From positions 1-64,000 of the forward strand of contig JBBRVG010000006.1 of NCBI GenBank assembly GCA_038247115.1: DNA of 64,000 nucleotides. The letters are read 5' to 3'. Both the position numbers and the translations under genes were made by a program. Source of the DNA: Pseudaeromonas sp038247115 (lineage in GTDB: Bacteria; Pseudomonadota; Gammaproteobacteria; Enterobacterales; Aeromonadaceae). The notes below the pieces were generated by a model. It ran no database searches. It was not told the origin of the DNA and saw nothing but the letters and a program-made list of their open reading frames with translations. This document shows positions 51,798-60,499 of the stretch, one piece after another. Every line of letters starts with the position of its first letter. The first letter of the stretch is position 1.

Positions 51798-52625
51798 ATG
51801 GCACTTTATTTTGTTGGTGATGTGCAGGGCTGCTACGACGAGTTGCGGCAACTGTTGGATTTGGCTGGTTTCAGCCAGGACGAAGATGAACTCTGGTTGA
51901 CCGGAGATCTGGTCGCGCGCGGCCCCAAGTCACTGGAGGTCCTGCGCTATGTCGCCTCACTCGGTGAACGGGCTACCACGGTTCTCGGAAACCATGATCT
52001 GCACCTGCTGGCAACGGCGGCCGGTTATGCCAAACCGAAGAAAAAGGATCAGCTCGAAGCACTACTGAACGCGCCCGATGCAGCAATATTACTGCGCTGG
52101 TTACGCCAGCAACCTCTGCTGGTAGAACACCCGACCCGACCCGTGATGATGTGCCACGCCGGTTTGTCCCCGCAGTGGGATCTGCCAACCGCCCGACGCT
52201 GTGCCCGTGAAGTAGAAGACTTGCTGCGCAGCGATCAGGGGAACTGGCTGCTGTGCCACATGTATGGCAACGACCCGGCCCATTGGGATGAGCGCTTGGC
52301 GGGTCTTCCTCGCTGGCGCTACATCATCAATACCTTCACGCGCATGCGCTTCTGCGGCATAGATAGCAGCCTCGACTTTCATAGCAAGGTATCGCCCAAG
52401 CAGCAAAGCCCGGACCTCAAACCCTGGTTTGAATTACGCCCTCAGCACCAGGATGAACCTGAGTTGATCTTCGGTCATTGGGCGGCACTGATGGGGCTAT
52501 GCCCTGTGCCACGCATCCACGCCCTGGATACCGGCTGTGTGTGGGGCAATCAGCTCACACTCTGGCGTTGGGACGACGATACCTTCTTCACTCTCAGCTG
52601 CCCTATGTATGCCAAAGGTGACTAA
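51798..52625 (+). CDS. apaH: Symmetrical Ap4A hydrolase
   Basis: 275-residue metallophosphatase; cleaves diadenosine tetraphosphate to two ADP and removes Np4 caps. The metal-binding blocks FVGDVQGCYDEL, LTGDLVARGP and VLGNHDLHLLA are intact. End of the lptD-apaH run, before a long palindromic terminator. Confidence 0.97.
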   Translation: MALYFVGDVQGCYDELRQLLDLAGFSQDEDELWLTGDLVARGPKSLEVLRYVASLGERATTVLGNHDLHLLATAAGYAKPKKKDQLEALLNAPDAAILLRWLRQQPLLVEHPTRPVMMCHAGLSPQWDLPTARRCAREVEDLLRSDQGNWLLCHMYGNDPAHWDERLAGLPRWRYIINTFTRMRFCGIDSSLDFHSKVSPKQQSPDLKPWFELRPQHQDEPELIFGHWAALMGLCPVPRIHALDTGCVWGNQLTLWRWDDDTFFTLSCPMYAKGD

Positions 52626-52640
52626 GGTCCCCGCCTGAAC

Positions 52641-52687
52641 ACCGGATAATAAAAAACCGCCCTAATCTCGGCGGTTTTATTATCCGG
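52641..52687. terminator. Bidirectional terminator between apaH and folA
   Basis: Near-perfect palindrome: CCGGATAATAAAA and ACCGCC on the left pair with GGCGGTTTTATTATCCGG on the right; A run and T run on both sides make it work in both directions for the converging genes. Confidence 0.85.
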
Positions 52688-52702
52688 TGATGAAAGGCCG
52701 GA

Positions 52703-53191
52703 TCAGCGCTGGCGGCTCAGGGTGACAAACTCGCAGGCATAGGCGTTTTTCTCATCGGCCGGATGCCTGGCCCGCTCCAACTCCTGCCACCCGAGCGGCA
52801 TATAATCCGGGAAATGGGTATCACCACTCAGCTGGGCATCAATGTAGGTCAGATACAGGCGATCCGCGCGCGGCAGCGCTTCGGTATACAGTTGCCCGCC
52901 GCCGATGATCATCACCTCATCACAATCCGCCAGCAGTTCCAGAGCCGCTTCCAGCGAGGCGGCCACCTCCACCCCTTCGACTCGCCACTGGGCGTTGCGA
53001 CTGACGACAACATTGCGCCGCCCGGGCAATGGTCGGCCGATCGACTCAAAGGTGCGGCGTCCCATGACTACGGGTTTCCCCAGGGTGACGGCTTTGAAAT
53101 GGCGAAGGTCGGCAGGCAAATGCCAGGGCATGGCATTGTCTTTGCCAATGACTCGATCCTTGGCCATGGCGGCGATCAGTGAAAGCAACAT
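52703..53191 (-). CDS. folA: Dihydrofolate reductase
   Basis: 162 residues. NADPH-dependent reduction of dihydrofolate. IAAMAKDRVIGKDNAMPWHL, PADLRHFKAVTLGKPVVMGR with the active-site Asp and IGRPLPGRRNVVVSR, then EVMIIGGGQLYTEAL. Stands alone, converging on apaH. Confidence 0.98.
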   Translation of the reverse strand: MLLSLIAAMAKDRVIGKDNAMPWHLPADLRHFKAVTLGKPVVMGRRTFESIGRPLPGRRNVVVSRNAQWRVEGVEVAASLEAALELLADCDEVMIIGGGQLYTEALPRADRLYLTYIDAQLSGDTHFPDYMPLGWQELERARHPADEKNAYACEFVTLSRQR

Positions 53192-53198
53192 AAAAGAC

Positions 53199-53666
53199 TC
53201 ATACGATTGGGCGATTGCGGTAAATGATCAATGGCGGAATAGCCAAGCCGAAACTCAGGGCCATCAGAATAAACAGCGTCTTCAACCCATTCTCGATGGC
53301 GGCATTGATGAGATGCCCACTGACACCTTCGCTGTTCATGCTCAGCACGGCAATGATGGTATTGAACGCGAACTTGCCGGGTATCATAGGGATAATACAG
53401 GCCACGGTAAAGACTGGGCGCGGCGCCAGCAAGCGGCGGGAGAGGTAGACAAACACCAGACTGACAAAGCTACTTGCCGCCAGTGTGGCCCACTCGATCG
53501 GTAGCCCGTAATGCATCAGGACAGCACGCATGCTATGCGCCAGAGCTCCGACCACGGCACAATATTTCAAGAAACGCGGCGGCACCGAAAACAGCATGGC
53601 AAATCCGACCGCTGGAATGGCTGACCAGAATGCGTCCCACAATGCCAAACTAACCAGCTCTTTCAT
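53199..53666 (-). CDS. yjjB: YjjB-type small subunit of a ThrE-like exporter
   Basis: 155 residues from ATG 53666 (YjjB 157). About four to five membrane segments (DAFWSAIPAVGFAMLFSV, CAVVGALAHSMRAVLMHYG, VFTVACIIPMIPGKFAF). Together with YjjP it makes up the two halves of a ThrE-family exporter; in E. coli the pair exports succinate. ATGA overlap with the upstream yjjP shows coupling. Confidence 0.88.
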   Translation of the reverse strand: MKELVSLALWDAFWSAIPAVGFAMLFSVPPRFLKYCAVVGALAHSMRAVLMHYGLPIEWATLAASSFVSLVFVYLSRRLLAPRPVFTVACIIPMIPGKFAFNTIIAVLSMNSEGVSGHLINAAIENGLKTLFILMALSFGLAIPPLIIYRNRPIV

Positions 53667-54463
53667 GGTTGCCACCCCCAGACTCCGGTCAGCTTCATCG
53701 CCAATACGATACCGGTCGTAGCACTCAAGGTCAGCATGGTCGCCGTCAGCCAGCGCGCCAGTCCCATGTTGTAATAGCCTTTCACCACATCCAGCATGGC
53801 ATTGATCAACGGAAAGCCAGGCACCAGCAGCAAGACGCAGGCAGCCATCGCCAACTCGGGTTGCGCCCCCCAGTTGTTCAAGGTGGCCAGGCTGGCGATC
53901 AGGGTCGCAACAAACGCGGTGGCGGCAAAATTCAGCAGCGGGCTGAAGTGGCGATGGGCAATTTCCTGACGCACAAACATACCGACAGACGAAGCCAGAA
54001 CCGTGATCAAAAATACTGGCCAATCCCCCCCAAACAGCAGACTGAAACTACCACAGGAGAGACCAATCATAGCGACCACGGCCCAGCGGTTATAGCGGTA
54101 TGGCTTGATGGCCTCCAGACGGGCACGCACCTCGTCGGTATTTTCCAACAATTTTTTCTCGGCCAGAATGCAGATACGCTGGATCTCACACAACACCTGC
54201 ATATTGATCCCAAACTCATGAATGCGTCGCGTGGTGGTAATACAGGAGCCATGGTTCAGGGTGGTCAGGATCACGGCACTGGGCGTGATCGCCATCTCCA
54301 CGCTCTCGACGCCCAGCGTCAAGCCGAGGCGACAGGTCGTTTGCTCTATAATGCGGCTCTCGGCCCCGCAAGAGGCCAGCATCTGTGCGGTTTTGACTAA
54401 TACCCGGGTGAGAGCGGTCTGCTCATCACGGGTTAACTGTTTCTGCTCTTGCATCGCGTTCAT
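53663..54463 (-). CDS. yjjP: YjjP-type large subunit of a ThrE-like exporter
   Basis: 266 residues (YjjP 256). N-terminal soluble part (LVKTAQMLASCGAESRIIEQ, SVEMAITPSAVILTT) followed by about five membrane segments (LLVPGFPLINAMLDVVKGYY). ATG 54454 is an alternative start. The substrate in this organism is not shown. Confidence 0.88.
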   Translation of the reverse strand: MNAMQEQKQLTRDEQTALTRVLVKTAQMLASCGAESRIIEQTTCRLGLTLGVESVEMAITPSAVILTTLNHGSCITTTRRIHEFGINMQVLCEIQRICILAEKKLLENTDEVRARLEAIKPYRYNRWAVVAMIGLSCGSFSLLFGGDWPVFLITVLASSVGMFVRQEIAHRHFSPLLNFAATAFVATLIASLATLNNWGAQPELAMAACVLLLVPGFPLINAMLDVVKGYYNMGLARWLTATMLTLSATTGIVLAMKLTGVWGWQP

Positions 54464-54537
54464 CCCTGAAAGTGTGCTGAGGACGGATCTCTGCTGGCGA
54501 TTATAACGACATTCGCGCTACGGTTCGTTAATCGATA

Positions 54538-55608
54538 TCAAGGATCATTCCGGCTCACGGCCAGGCCTCGGATCAATTTCTCCAGCAGGGTAATCTGCAA
54601 ACTGGTCTGGTAAATCAGCCAGCCATAGCCATAAGCATTCAGGGAATGGCTCTGTTGCTGTTCCAGACTGACCAGCATCATCTGCTTGAGTTTCAGGCCA
54701 TCCCCGGAAGCCGCTTCTGGAAGCTGAAGCTGTTCACCGGCGCAGAAACGGCTAAATGCCGTTAACCGCTCGCCCAGAGTTCGCGCCTGGACACTGATGG
54801 CGTACTGCTGCTGAATCGCTTGGGCACTAGCACTATTCTCCCAGCGGCTCTGCGCCAATAGCTCTAGCAATAACAGGCAACGCTCTTGAACCTCGACCAG
54901 AGCCTCCAGCTCCTTGCCATAAGGCCTGAGGCTCCGGCTCTCCATCCGTACCGAATTGAGCAAGCCGCGCTGCCGCTGTATCGTCCGTTGTAACTGCTTG
55001 ATGCGTCCCCGGGTCTGCAGGGGTTTATGTACGTTCGGCGACAGATGACTCTGCCAGAGATGGGACATGCCCTGCAGGGATTGCGCCAGCAACCAGCGCC
55101 ACTCATTCCGCGCTCGTAGCGGCAAGACGCACTGGGAAACCAGAATGGCAATCGCACAACCCAACAAAATAGTGGCAGTCCGCCACATGGCCTCCTCCAT
55201 GCCCTGATCGCCCCCATCCAGCACTATCATCAGGGTAAATCCGGCCACCAGGTAGGCGTAACTCATCTTGCCGCTGGCTCTCCAGGTAATAAAGGCGATG
55301 GCCAGCAGCGCCAGAAGACCACTGAGCCAGGGATCCTGGGTCAGATAGAGGATCAGGATGCCGTACGCGGCGCCAAATAGGGTACCGATAATGCGCTGAA
55401 TAGATTTTTCCAGCGCCCCACCGACCTGAGGCAGCGTCAGCATGATGATGACAATCGTCACCGAGGTCCAGGCCAGGTACGGAACCGGATACAGCAGATT
55501 CAACAGATGGGCGATCAACAGCGCCAGGGAAATCTTGATCACATGAATGACGCGAATATGTCGGTAAATCAGGGTTTCAAAGCGGGAAGCGGGAGAAAAA
55601 ACAGACAT
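54538..55608 (-). CDS. FUSC/aromatic-acid exporter-family inner-membrane protein
   Basis: 356 residues from ATG 55608. Six hydrophobic segments in the first 170 residues (ISLALLIAHLLNLLYPVPYL, SVTIVIIMLTLPQVGG, RIIGTLFGAAYGILILYL) then a soluble helical C-terminal half. The QVGGALEKSIQRIIGTLFGA stretch is the typical FUSC_2 motif. Related proteins include YccS and AaeB, but this one is shorter. Substrate unknown. Confidence 0.75.
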   Translation of the reverse strand: MSVFSPASRFETLIYRHIRVIHVIKISLALLIAHLLNLLYPVPYLAWTSVTIVIIMLTLPQVGGALEKSIQRIIGTLFGAAYGILILYLTQDPWLSGLLALLAIAFITWRASGKMSYAYLVAGFTLMIVLDGGDQGMEEAMWRTATILLGCAIAILVSQCVLPLRARNEWRWLLAQSLQGMSHLWQSHLSPNVHKPLQTRGRIKQLQRTIQRQRGLLNSVRMESRSLRPYGKELEALVEVQERCLLLLELLAQSRWENSASAQAIQQQYAISVQARTLGERLTAFSRFCAGEQLQLPEAASGDGLKLKQMMLVSLEQQQSHSLNAYGYGWLIYQTSLQITLLEKLIRGLAVSRNDP

Positions 55609-55625
55609 GCAGGCACCTGAAATAA

Positions 55626-55655
55626 CAATCCCTCCTCTGAAAAGAGGAGGGATTG
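55626..55655 (-). terminator. Terminator of the rplU-rpmA-obgE region
   Basis: Arms CAATCCCTCCTCT / AGAGGAGGGATTG, loop GAAA, followed on the minus strand by TTATTT. It directly follows the obgE stop. Confidence 0.75.
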
Positions 55656-55661
55656 GCGGTA

Positions 55662-56834
55662 TCAACGGGTGTAAATGACTTCTACATCGTAGTCATCTTC
55701 ATCCCAATCATCATCATCGTCGTCATCTGTATCCTCTTCTGCAACCTGCGCCAGTTGTTCCTTGTGGTAATCATCCCACTTGAATTCAACTCGCTCCGGT
55801 TGCTGCGCCTCCAGCTCACTCGGCTTCGGCATGCTTTCCAGCAGATTCAGAATGTCATAACAAATAGGGTCTGTACCCTGCTTGTCAAATGCGGAAATAC
55901 GATAGACAGGACCTTCCCAGGCCATTTCCCGCACCACCCGCTCTATGATGGCATCGGCTTCTTCTTCCAGCACCAGATCCAGCTTGTTGAACACCAACCA
56001 CCGGGGCTTGGCCGCGAGCTCAGGATTGTATTTTTCCAGCTCATGGATAATGGTGGTAGCACTGACGGCTGGATCGGACTCGTCCGGCGGCAGAATATCC
56101 ACCAGATGCAGCAGGACCCGACAGCGCTCAAGGTGCTTCAGGAAGCGGATCCCCAGCCCGGCGCCTTCGGCGGCACCTTCGATCAAGCCAGGAATGTCGG
56201 CGATGACGAAGGACTTCTCGGACTTCATCCGCACCACGCCCAGATTGGGCACCAAGGTGGTAAACGGATAATCGGCAACCTTGGGACGCGCCGCAGAGAC
56301 AGCACGGATAAAGGTGGATTTACCGGCATTCGGCATACCGAGCAGACCCACATCCGCCAGCAACAGCAACTCCATACGCAAGTTACGCTGTTCACCGGGC
56401 GTGCCCATGGTTTTTTGCCGCGGCGCGCGATTGACCGAGCTCTTGAATCGGGTATTTCCCAAACCATGGAAGCCACCCTTGGCCACCATCAGTTTCTGGC
56501 CGTGCTGGGTCAAATCCCCCAACACTTCGCCGGTATCTTCATCGACAGAGCGGGTACCTACTGGAACCTTCAGTACCAAATCCTGACCGCGGGCACCGGT
56601 ACAGTTGGCCCCACGACCATTCTCGCCACGCTGGGCGGCATGGAAACGCTCGAAACGGAAATCGATCAGGGTATTCAGGTTCTCATCGGCCAGCAGATAG
56701 ACATCACCACCATCGCCACCATCACCACCATCCGGACCACCGTTCGGGATATATTTTTCTCGGCGAAAGCTGACGCAGCCATTGCCGCCGTCACCCGCCT
56801 CAATACGGACCTGAACTTCATCAACAAATTTCAT
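55662..56834 (-). CDS. obgE: Obg family ribosome-associated GTPase
   Basis: 390 residues from ATG 56834, the usual length. Gly-rich N-terminal Obg fold (EAGDGGNGCVSFRREKYIPN, GGPDGGDGGDGG), G domain with NAGKSTFIRAVS, DIPGLIEGAAEG and NKLD, and a very acidic C-terminal tail (EEDTDDDDDDDWDEDD). Works in late 50S assembly and stringent response. 133 bp intergenic hairpin separates it from rpmA. Confidence 0.97.
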   Translation of the reverse strand: MKFVDEVQVRIEAGDGGNGCVSFRREKYIPNGGPDGGDGGDGGDVYLLADENLNTLIDFRFERFHAAQRGENGRGANCTGARGQDLVLKVPVGTRSVDEDTGEVLGDLTQHGQKLMVAKGGFHGLGNTRFKSSVNRAPRQKTMGTPGEQRNLRMELLLLADVGLLGMPNAGKSTFIRAVSAARPKVADYPFTTLVPNLGVVRMKSEKSFVIADIPGLIEGAAEGAGLGIRFLKHLERCRVLLHLVDILPPDESDPAVSATTIIHELEKYNPELAAKPRWLVFNKLDLVLEEEADAIIERVVREMAWEGPVYRISAFDKQGTDPICYDILNLLESMPKPSELEAQQPERVEFKWDDYHKEQLAQVAEEDTDDDDDDDWDEDDYDVEVIYTR

Positions 56835-56967
56835 ACTTTTACAACTCCCGCACCAACTCAAGCTTGATGGTGCAATTATAGAGATCAGGAACGATTACCG
56901 CGAGGCGTCCGATAGGCGATGATTCGGTCTGAACGACCAACCGCTGCTGATAAGCAGCAGTAAAACA

Positions 56968-56995
56968 AAAGGCCCTGCCATAGGGCAGGGCCTTT
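56968..56995 (-). terminator. Terminator or attenuator after rpmA
   Basis: Arms AAAGGCCCTGCC / GGCAGGGCCTTT, loop ATAG; minus-strand tail TGTTTTAC. Likely lowers transcription from the ribosomal-protein genes into obgE. Confidence 0.75.
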
Positions 56996-57012
56996 CGAGC
57001 CTTCAGCGCAAA

Positions 57013-57270
57013 TTACTCAGCAACGATGCTGACAAACTTACGATTATTCGGGCCTTTAACTTCGAATTTGACCTTGCCTTCCGCCTTTGCAAACAAGGTA
57101 TGGTCTTTGCCACAACCTACGTTTTCACCGGCATGGAACTTGGTGCCACGTTGACGGATGATGATGCTACCCGCCGGAACGTTTTCACCACCGAAGTGCT
57201 TCACACCCAGGCGTTTGGCTTGGGAATCGCGACCGTTGCGGGAAGAACCGCCAGCCTTTTTATGTGCCAT
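57013..57270 (-). CDS. rpmA: 50S ribosomal protein L27
   Basis: 85 residues: AHKKAGGSSRNGRDSQAKRL, FGGENVPAGSIIIRQRG and TKFHAGENVGCGKDHTLFA. The N-terminal tail reaches the peptidyl-transferase centre. 18 bp after rplU. Confidence 0.99.
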   Translation of the reverse strand: MAHKKAGGSSRNGRDSQAKRLGVKHFGGENVPAGSIIIRQRGTKFHAGENVGCGKDHTLFAKAEGKVKFEVKGPNNRKFVSIVAE

Positions 57271-57288
57271 TTGATGGACTCCTCAGAA

Positions 57289-57600
57289 TTAAGCGGTGAT
57301 GCCAGTGATCTTGACTTCGGTGAACCACTGACGGTGGCCCATCTCTTTACGATGATGCTTACGACGACGGAACTTGACGATCTTGACCTTCTCGCCACGG
57401 CCGTGAGCCACAACTTCAGCCAGAACCTTGCCGCCGGCAACATATGGTGCACCGACCTTCACTTCTTCGCCTTGGGCAACCATCAGAACTTTATCGAATT
57501 CTACGGTAACACCGGTTTCAGCTTCCAGCTTCTCCAGGCGGATAACCTGACCTTCAGCTACACGGTGTTGCTTGCCGCCACTTAGGATAACAGCGTACAT
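57289..57600 (-). CDS. rplU: 50S ribosomal protein L21
   Basis: 103 residues from ATG 57600: MYAVILSGGKQHRVAEGQVI, KVLMVAQGEEVKVGAPYV and VKFRRRKHHRKEMGHRQWFT. The intergenic region up to ispB (57601-57853) must hold the divergent promoters; no leader structure was assigned. Confidence 0.99.
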   Translation of the reverse strand: MYAVILSGGKQHRVAEGQVIRLEKLEAETGVTVEFDKVLMVAQGEEVKVGAPYVAGGKVLAEVVAHGRGEKVKIVKFRRRKHHRKEMGHRQWFTEVKITGITA

Positions 57601-57853
57601 GTTTAAACTCCGAATTGGGCAACCACTCTGCCTTGCAGACGATGCACAAAAAACTAGATGACAATGGGCGCGCATTCTACGCAACTTGCCTGAGTGAGGC
57701 AAGGACCATTTCAGGAAAAGATCATATTGTGATCACCGCCGGGTTGAAGCAGCGGATAACACCGGACACTGCATTAGCTTAACAATTCATGTAGAATCGG
57801 GGAACACGAATTCGGCATCTCCGAGCCCTCATCAGGACTTAGTATCGATAGTT

Positions 57854-58825
57854 ATGGATCAACACGCAATTCGCGCGATTTCTGCCGATGATATGCAAGC
57901 GGTAAATGCGCTCATCCTACAGCGTCTTCAGTCTGATGTTACTCTCATCAATCAACTTGGCGTGTATATCGTCAATGGGGGCGGCAAGCGCATGCGTCCC
58001 CTGTTAGCTGTACTGGCAGCTCGAGCTCTGGGTTACCACGGCGATCAACATATCAAGCTGGCAACCATCATAGAGTTCATTCATACCGCTACCCTGCTGC
58101 ACGATGACGTGGTTGATGAATCGGAACTGCGGCGCGGCCGTGATACCGCCAACGCCCTGTTTGGCAATGCCGCCAGCGTGTTGGTCGGCGATTTTCTGCA
58201 TACCCGCTCCTTCCAGATGATGGCTGAGCTGGGCAATCTGCGGATCATGGAGATCATGGCCGAAACCACCAACATCATTGCCGAAGGTGAGGTCATGCAG
58301 CTGATGAACTGCAATGATCCCTCGACGACGGAAGAAAGTTATTTTCGAGTCATCTATTGCAAGACGGCCAAACTGTTCGAAGCTGCTACTCGTCTCGGCG
58401 CCGTTTTGTGCGGCAGTACCCCCGAGCTCGAACGGGCGATGCAGGATTACGGCCGCTACCTGGGTACTGCATTTCAAATCATCGACGATGTGATGGATTA
58501 CACCTCGGCCAGCACCGAGATGGGTAAAAACGTTGGGGATGACCTTGCCGAAGGCAAACCGACCCTGCCGCTCATCTATGCCATCCAGCAAGCCAATGAT
58601 CAGCAGCGAGCACTTTTGGTCGAGGCTATAGTCGAACGCAATGGGTTGGAACGACTCGATGAGATACTGAGCATCCTCGCCCAGACCGGAGCCATTGACT
58701 ACAGCCAGCGCCGCGCTCAAGAAGAGGCGGAAAAAGCCAAGGCTGCACTGGATATACTACCGGCTGGCCACTATCGGCAAGCTCTGTATGAGCTGGCGGA
58801 TATGGCCGTTGCCCGCATTAGTTAG
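57854..58825 (+). CDS. ispB: Octaprenyl diphosphate synthase
   Basis: 323 residues, same as the enteric enzyme. Builds the ubiquinone side chain. Both Asp-rich motifs are present: LLHDDVVDESELRRGRDTAN and FQIIDDVMDYTS, plus GGKRMRPLL and KTAKLFEAA. Divergent from rplU as in most gammaproteobacteria. Confidence 0.98.
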   Translation: MDQHAIRAISADDMQAVNALILQRLQSDVTLINQLGVYIVNGGGKRMRPLLAVLAARALGYHGDQHIKLATIIEFIHTATLLHDDVVDESELRRGRDTANALFGNAASVLVGDFLHTRSFQMMAELGNLRIMEIMAETTNIIAEGEVMQLMNCNDPSTTEESYFRVIYCKTAKLFEAATRLGAVLCGSTPELERAMQDYGRYLGTAFQIIDDVMDYTSASTEMGKNVGDDLAEGKPTLPLIYAIQQANDQQRALLVEAIVERNGLERLDEILSILAQTGAIDYSQRRAQEEAEKAKAALDILPAGHYRQALYELADMAVARIS

Positions 58826-58981
58826 CTCGTTCACGTTAGTTAGCGCGCTCGCCTCAGCCACCCCATCCGCATAGCACAGCCTCAAGCTCGAATGAGGTAT
58901 CGCATCAAGGCCCAAGTGGCCTTGTAAAGGCCTCTCCTACGGCCAACGGAATTATCCACCGCAAGCCGGAAACAAAACCAT

Positions 58982-59024
58982 AAAAACAGGGAGCGCATTT
59001 TTAGCGCTCCCTGTTTTTTTATTC
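58982..59024. terminator. Terminator between ispB and the second binding-protein gene
   Basis: Arms AAAAACAGGGAGCGC / GCGCTCCCTGTTTTT with loop ATTTTTA; T run on the plus strand and an A/T-rich flank on the other, so it serves both converging genes. Confidence 0.85.
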
Positions 59025-59098
59025 ACGACTTTTTACTCACGGCTAAGGCATCTTAGACTTGAGGATACCTTAGGTCGGGTCGGTTCTCAGTCTGTGGC

Positions 59099-60490
59099 TC
59101 AAGGTGCCGTCGGGGCGGCTGAGCTCGCAGCTCCCAATAAGGCTTCCTCTGCCGCATCAAGAGCCGCAGCCTCTGTCGTAGCCGCGCTGCTGGCTGCACC
59201 TGATACCGGACTGGCGAGTACAGCCGGTTGGCATTCCACCGCACTACTGGTGGCAACGGCTTGCTGGGGCGCATACCAGGCCACCAGGCTCTGTTGCAGT
59301 TGTGTCGCCGCCGCCTGTGGCGTCAGAGTTCCGAGCACAACCTGTTGCGATGCCTCATTCAATTGCTGGCTCAAGGGGGGCTCACCCCGTGACAGAATTT
59401 GTGCCGCCACGCGAATGGTGGAGTCACAGCTGTCTCGCCAGCTCATCATGGTACTGGCCACCGGATTTTTCAGCTCGAAGAAATGGTTGGAGAGCGAGAA
59501 GAATCCCGGCACGGCATTGGAATACAACTCGGCGAATTCGGCACTCGCCATCCACTCCAGCAACTGACGGGCCGCCTCTTTGTTCTTGCTCTTGGCATTG
59601 ATCGCAATCCCGATATCGGTATGGTCGGTGAAATAGCAGGCATCCCCTTCCTTGGCGACGGGAGGCGGAAAGGCACCAAAGTTGACCTTGCCATCAAACT
59701 GGCTGATCGCCCAGGAGCCGGCCACTATCATGGCCGCTTTCCCGGATTGAAACGCCTCGACAGCTTGCGCCTCGGTCACATCCCCCGGAGCAGTGCCCAA
59801 ATAAGGTGACCAGCGCGCCAGTTCGTCAAATACCGCCACATACGCCGGATCCGTCAACCGGGCTTTCCCTTCAATCAACGCCAGCCGCCCATCTTCACCA
59901 TGCCAATAGTTCGGCCCTATGTTCTGGAATCCCAACTCGGAGACTATCCAGTTATCATGCGCCGCCAACGCCAGCGGCTGATAACGACCATCGGCCTTGA
60001 CCTTGTCCAGCACAGCAAAGAACTGCTCACGCGTCTTGGGAACGTCCAATCCCAACGATTTAAAAATATCCAGATTGTAATAAAAGCCCTGGATCACCGA
60101 GGCAATGGGCAGGCAGAAGGTTTGTGCTCCAGTATCCGTTTGCCAGGCGGCTTTGGCAAAGCTGGGGAAGTTTTCCATCCCTTGCAGATCGGTCAGATCT
60201 TCCAGATACCCGTTCTTGAACAGCTGCAGGGACTCATCATACGGCCGACAGCTAATGAGATCGCCAGCCTGCCCCGCCGTCAATCGCTGACTGACAGTAG
60301 CTTGATATTCGCTGGCCCTGACCGGGGCCAGAGTGACCTTGATATCCGGGTGTTTGGCCTGGAAGCGAGGCAGAATTTGTTCCTTCCATAACGCCACATC
60401 ATCGATTTGCCAGGTTTCAATCACCAGTTCAGTGGCGACGGCTGAACAGCTCAAGCCAAGAGCCAGCATTGCACTACATACTTTCAGCAT
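59099..60490 (-). CDS. Periplasmic sugar-binding protein paired with a chemoreceptor (copy 2)
   Basis: 463 residues, signal peptide ending LSCSAVA. Parallel to 16940-18262 over the whole fold: GDLISCRPYDESLQLFKNG, GMENFPSFAKAAWQTDTG, GFQNIGPNYWHGEDGRLALI, NFGAFPPPVAK and WMASAEFAELYSNAVPGFFS. A C-terminal extension of about 50 residues is almost only Ala, Ser, Pro, Glu and Thr. No transporter genes are near; the chemoreceptor gene lies 9 bp upstream in the same direction. Ligand probably a related oligosaccharide, yet the gene lies outside the polysaccharide island. Confidence 0.85.
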   Translation of the reverse strand: MLKVCSAMLALGLSCSAVATELVIETWQIDDVALWKEQILPRFQAKHPDIKVTLAPVRASEYQATVSQRLTAGQAGDLISCRPYDESLQLFKNGYLEDLTDLQGMENFPSFAKAAWQTDTGAQTFCLPIASVIQGFYYNLDIFKSLGLDVPKTREQFFAVLDKVKADGRYQPLALAAHDNWIVSELGFQNIGPNYWHGEDGRLALIEGKARLTDPAYVAVFDELARWSPYLGTAPGDVTEAQAVEAFQSGKAAMIVAGSWAISQFDGKVNFGAFPPPVAKEGDACYFTDHTDIGIAINAKSKNKEAARQLLEWMASAEFAELYSNAVPGFFSLSNHFFELKNPVASTMMSWRDSCDSTIRVAAQILSRGEPPLSQQLNEASQQVVLGTLTPQAAATQLQQSLVAWYAPQQAVATSSAVECQPAVLASPVSGAASSAATTEAAALDAAEEALLGAASSAAPTAP

Positions 60491-60499
60491 ATCCCTCTC

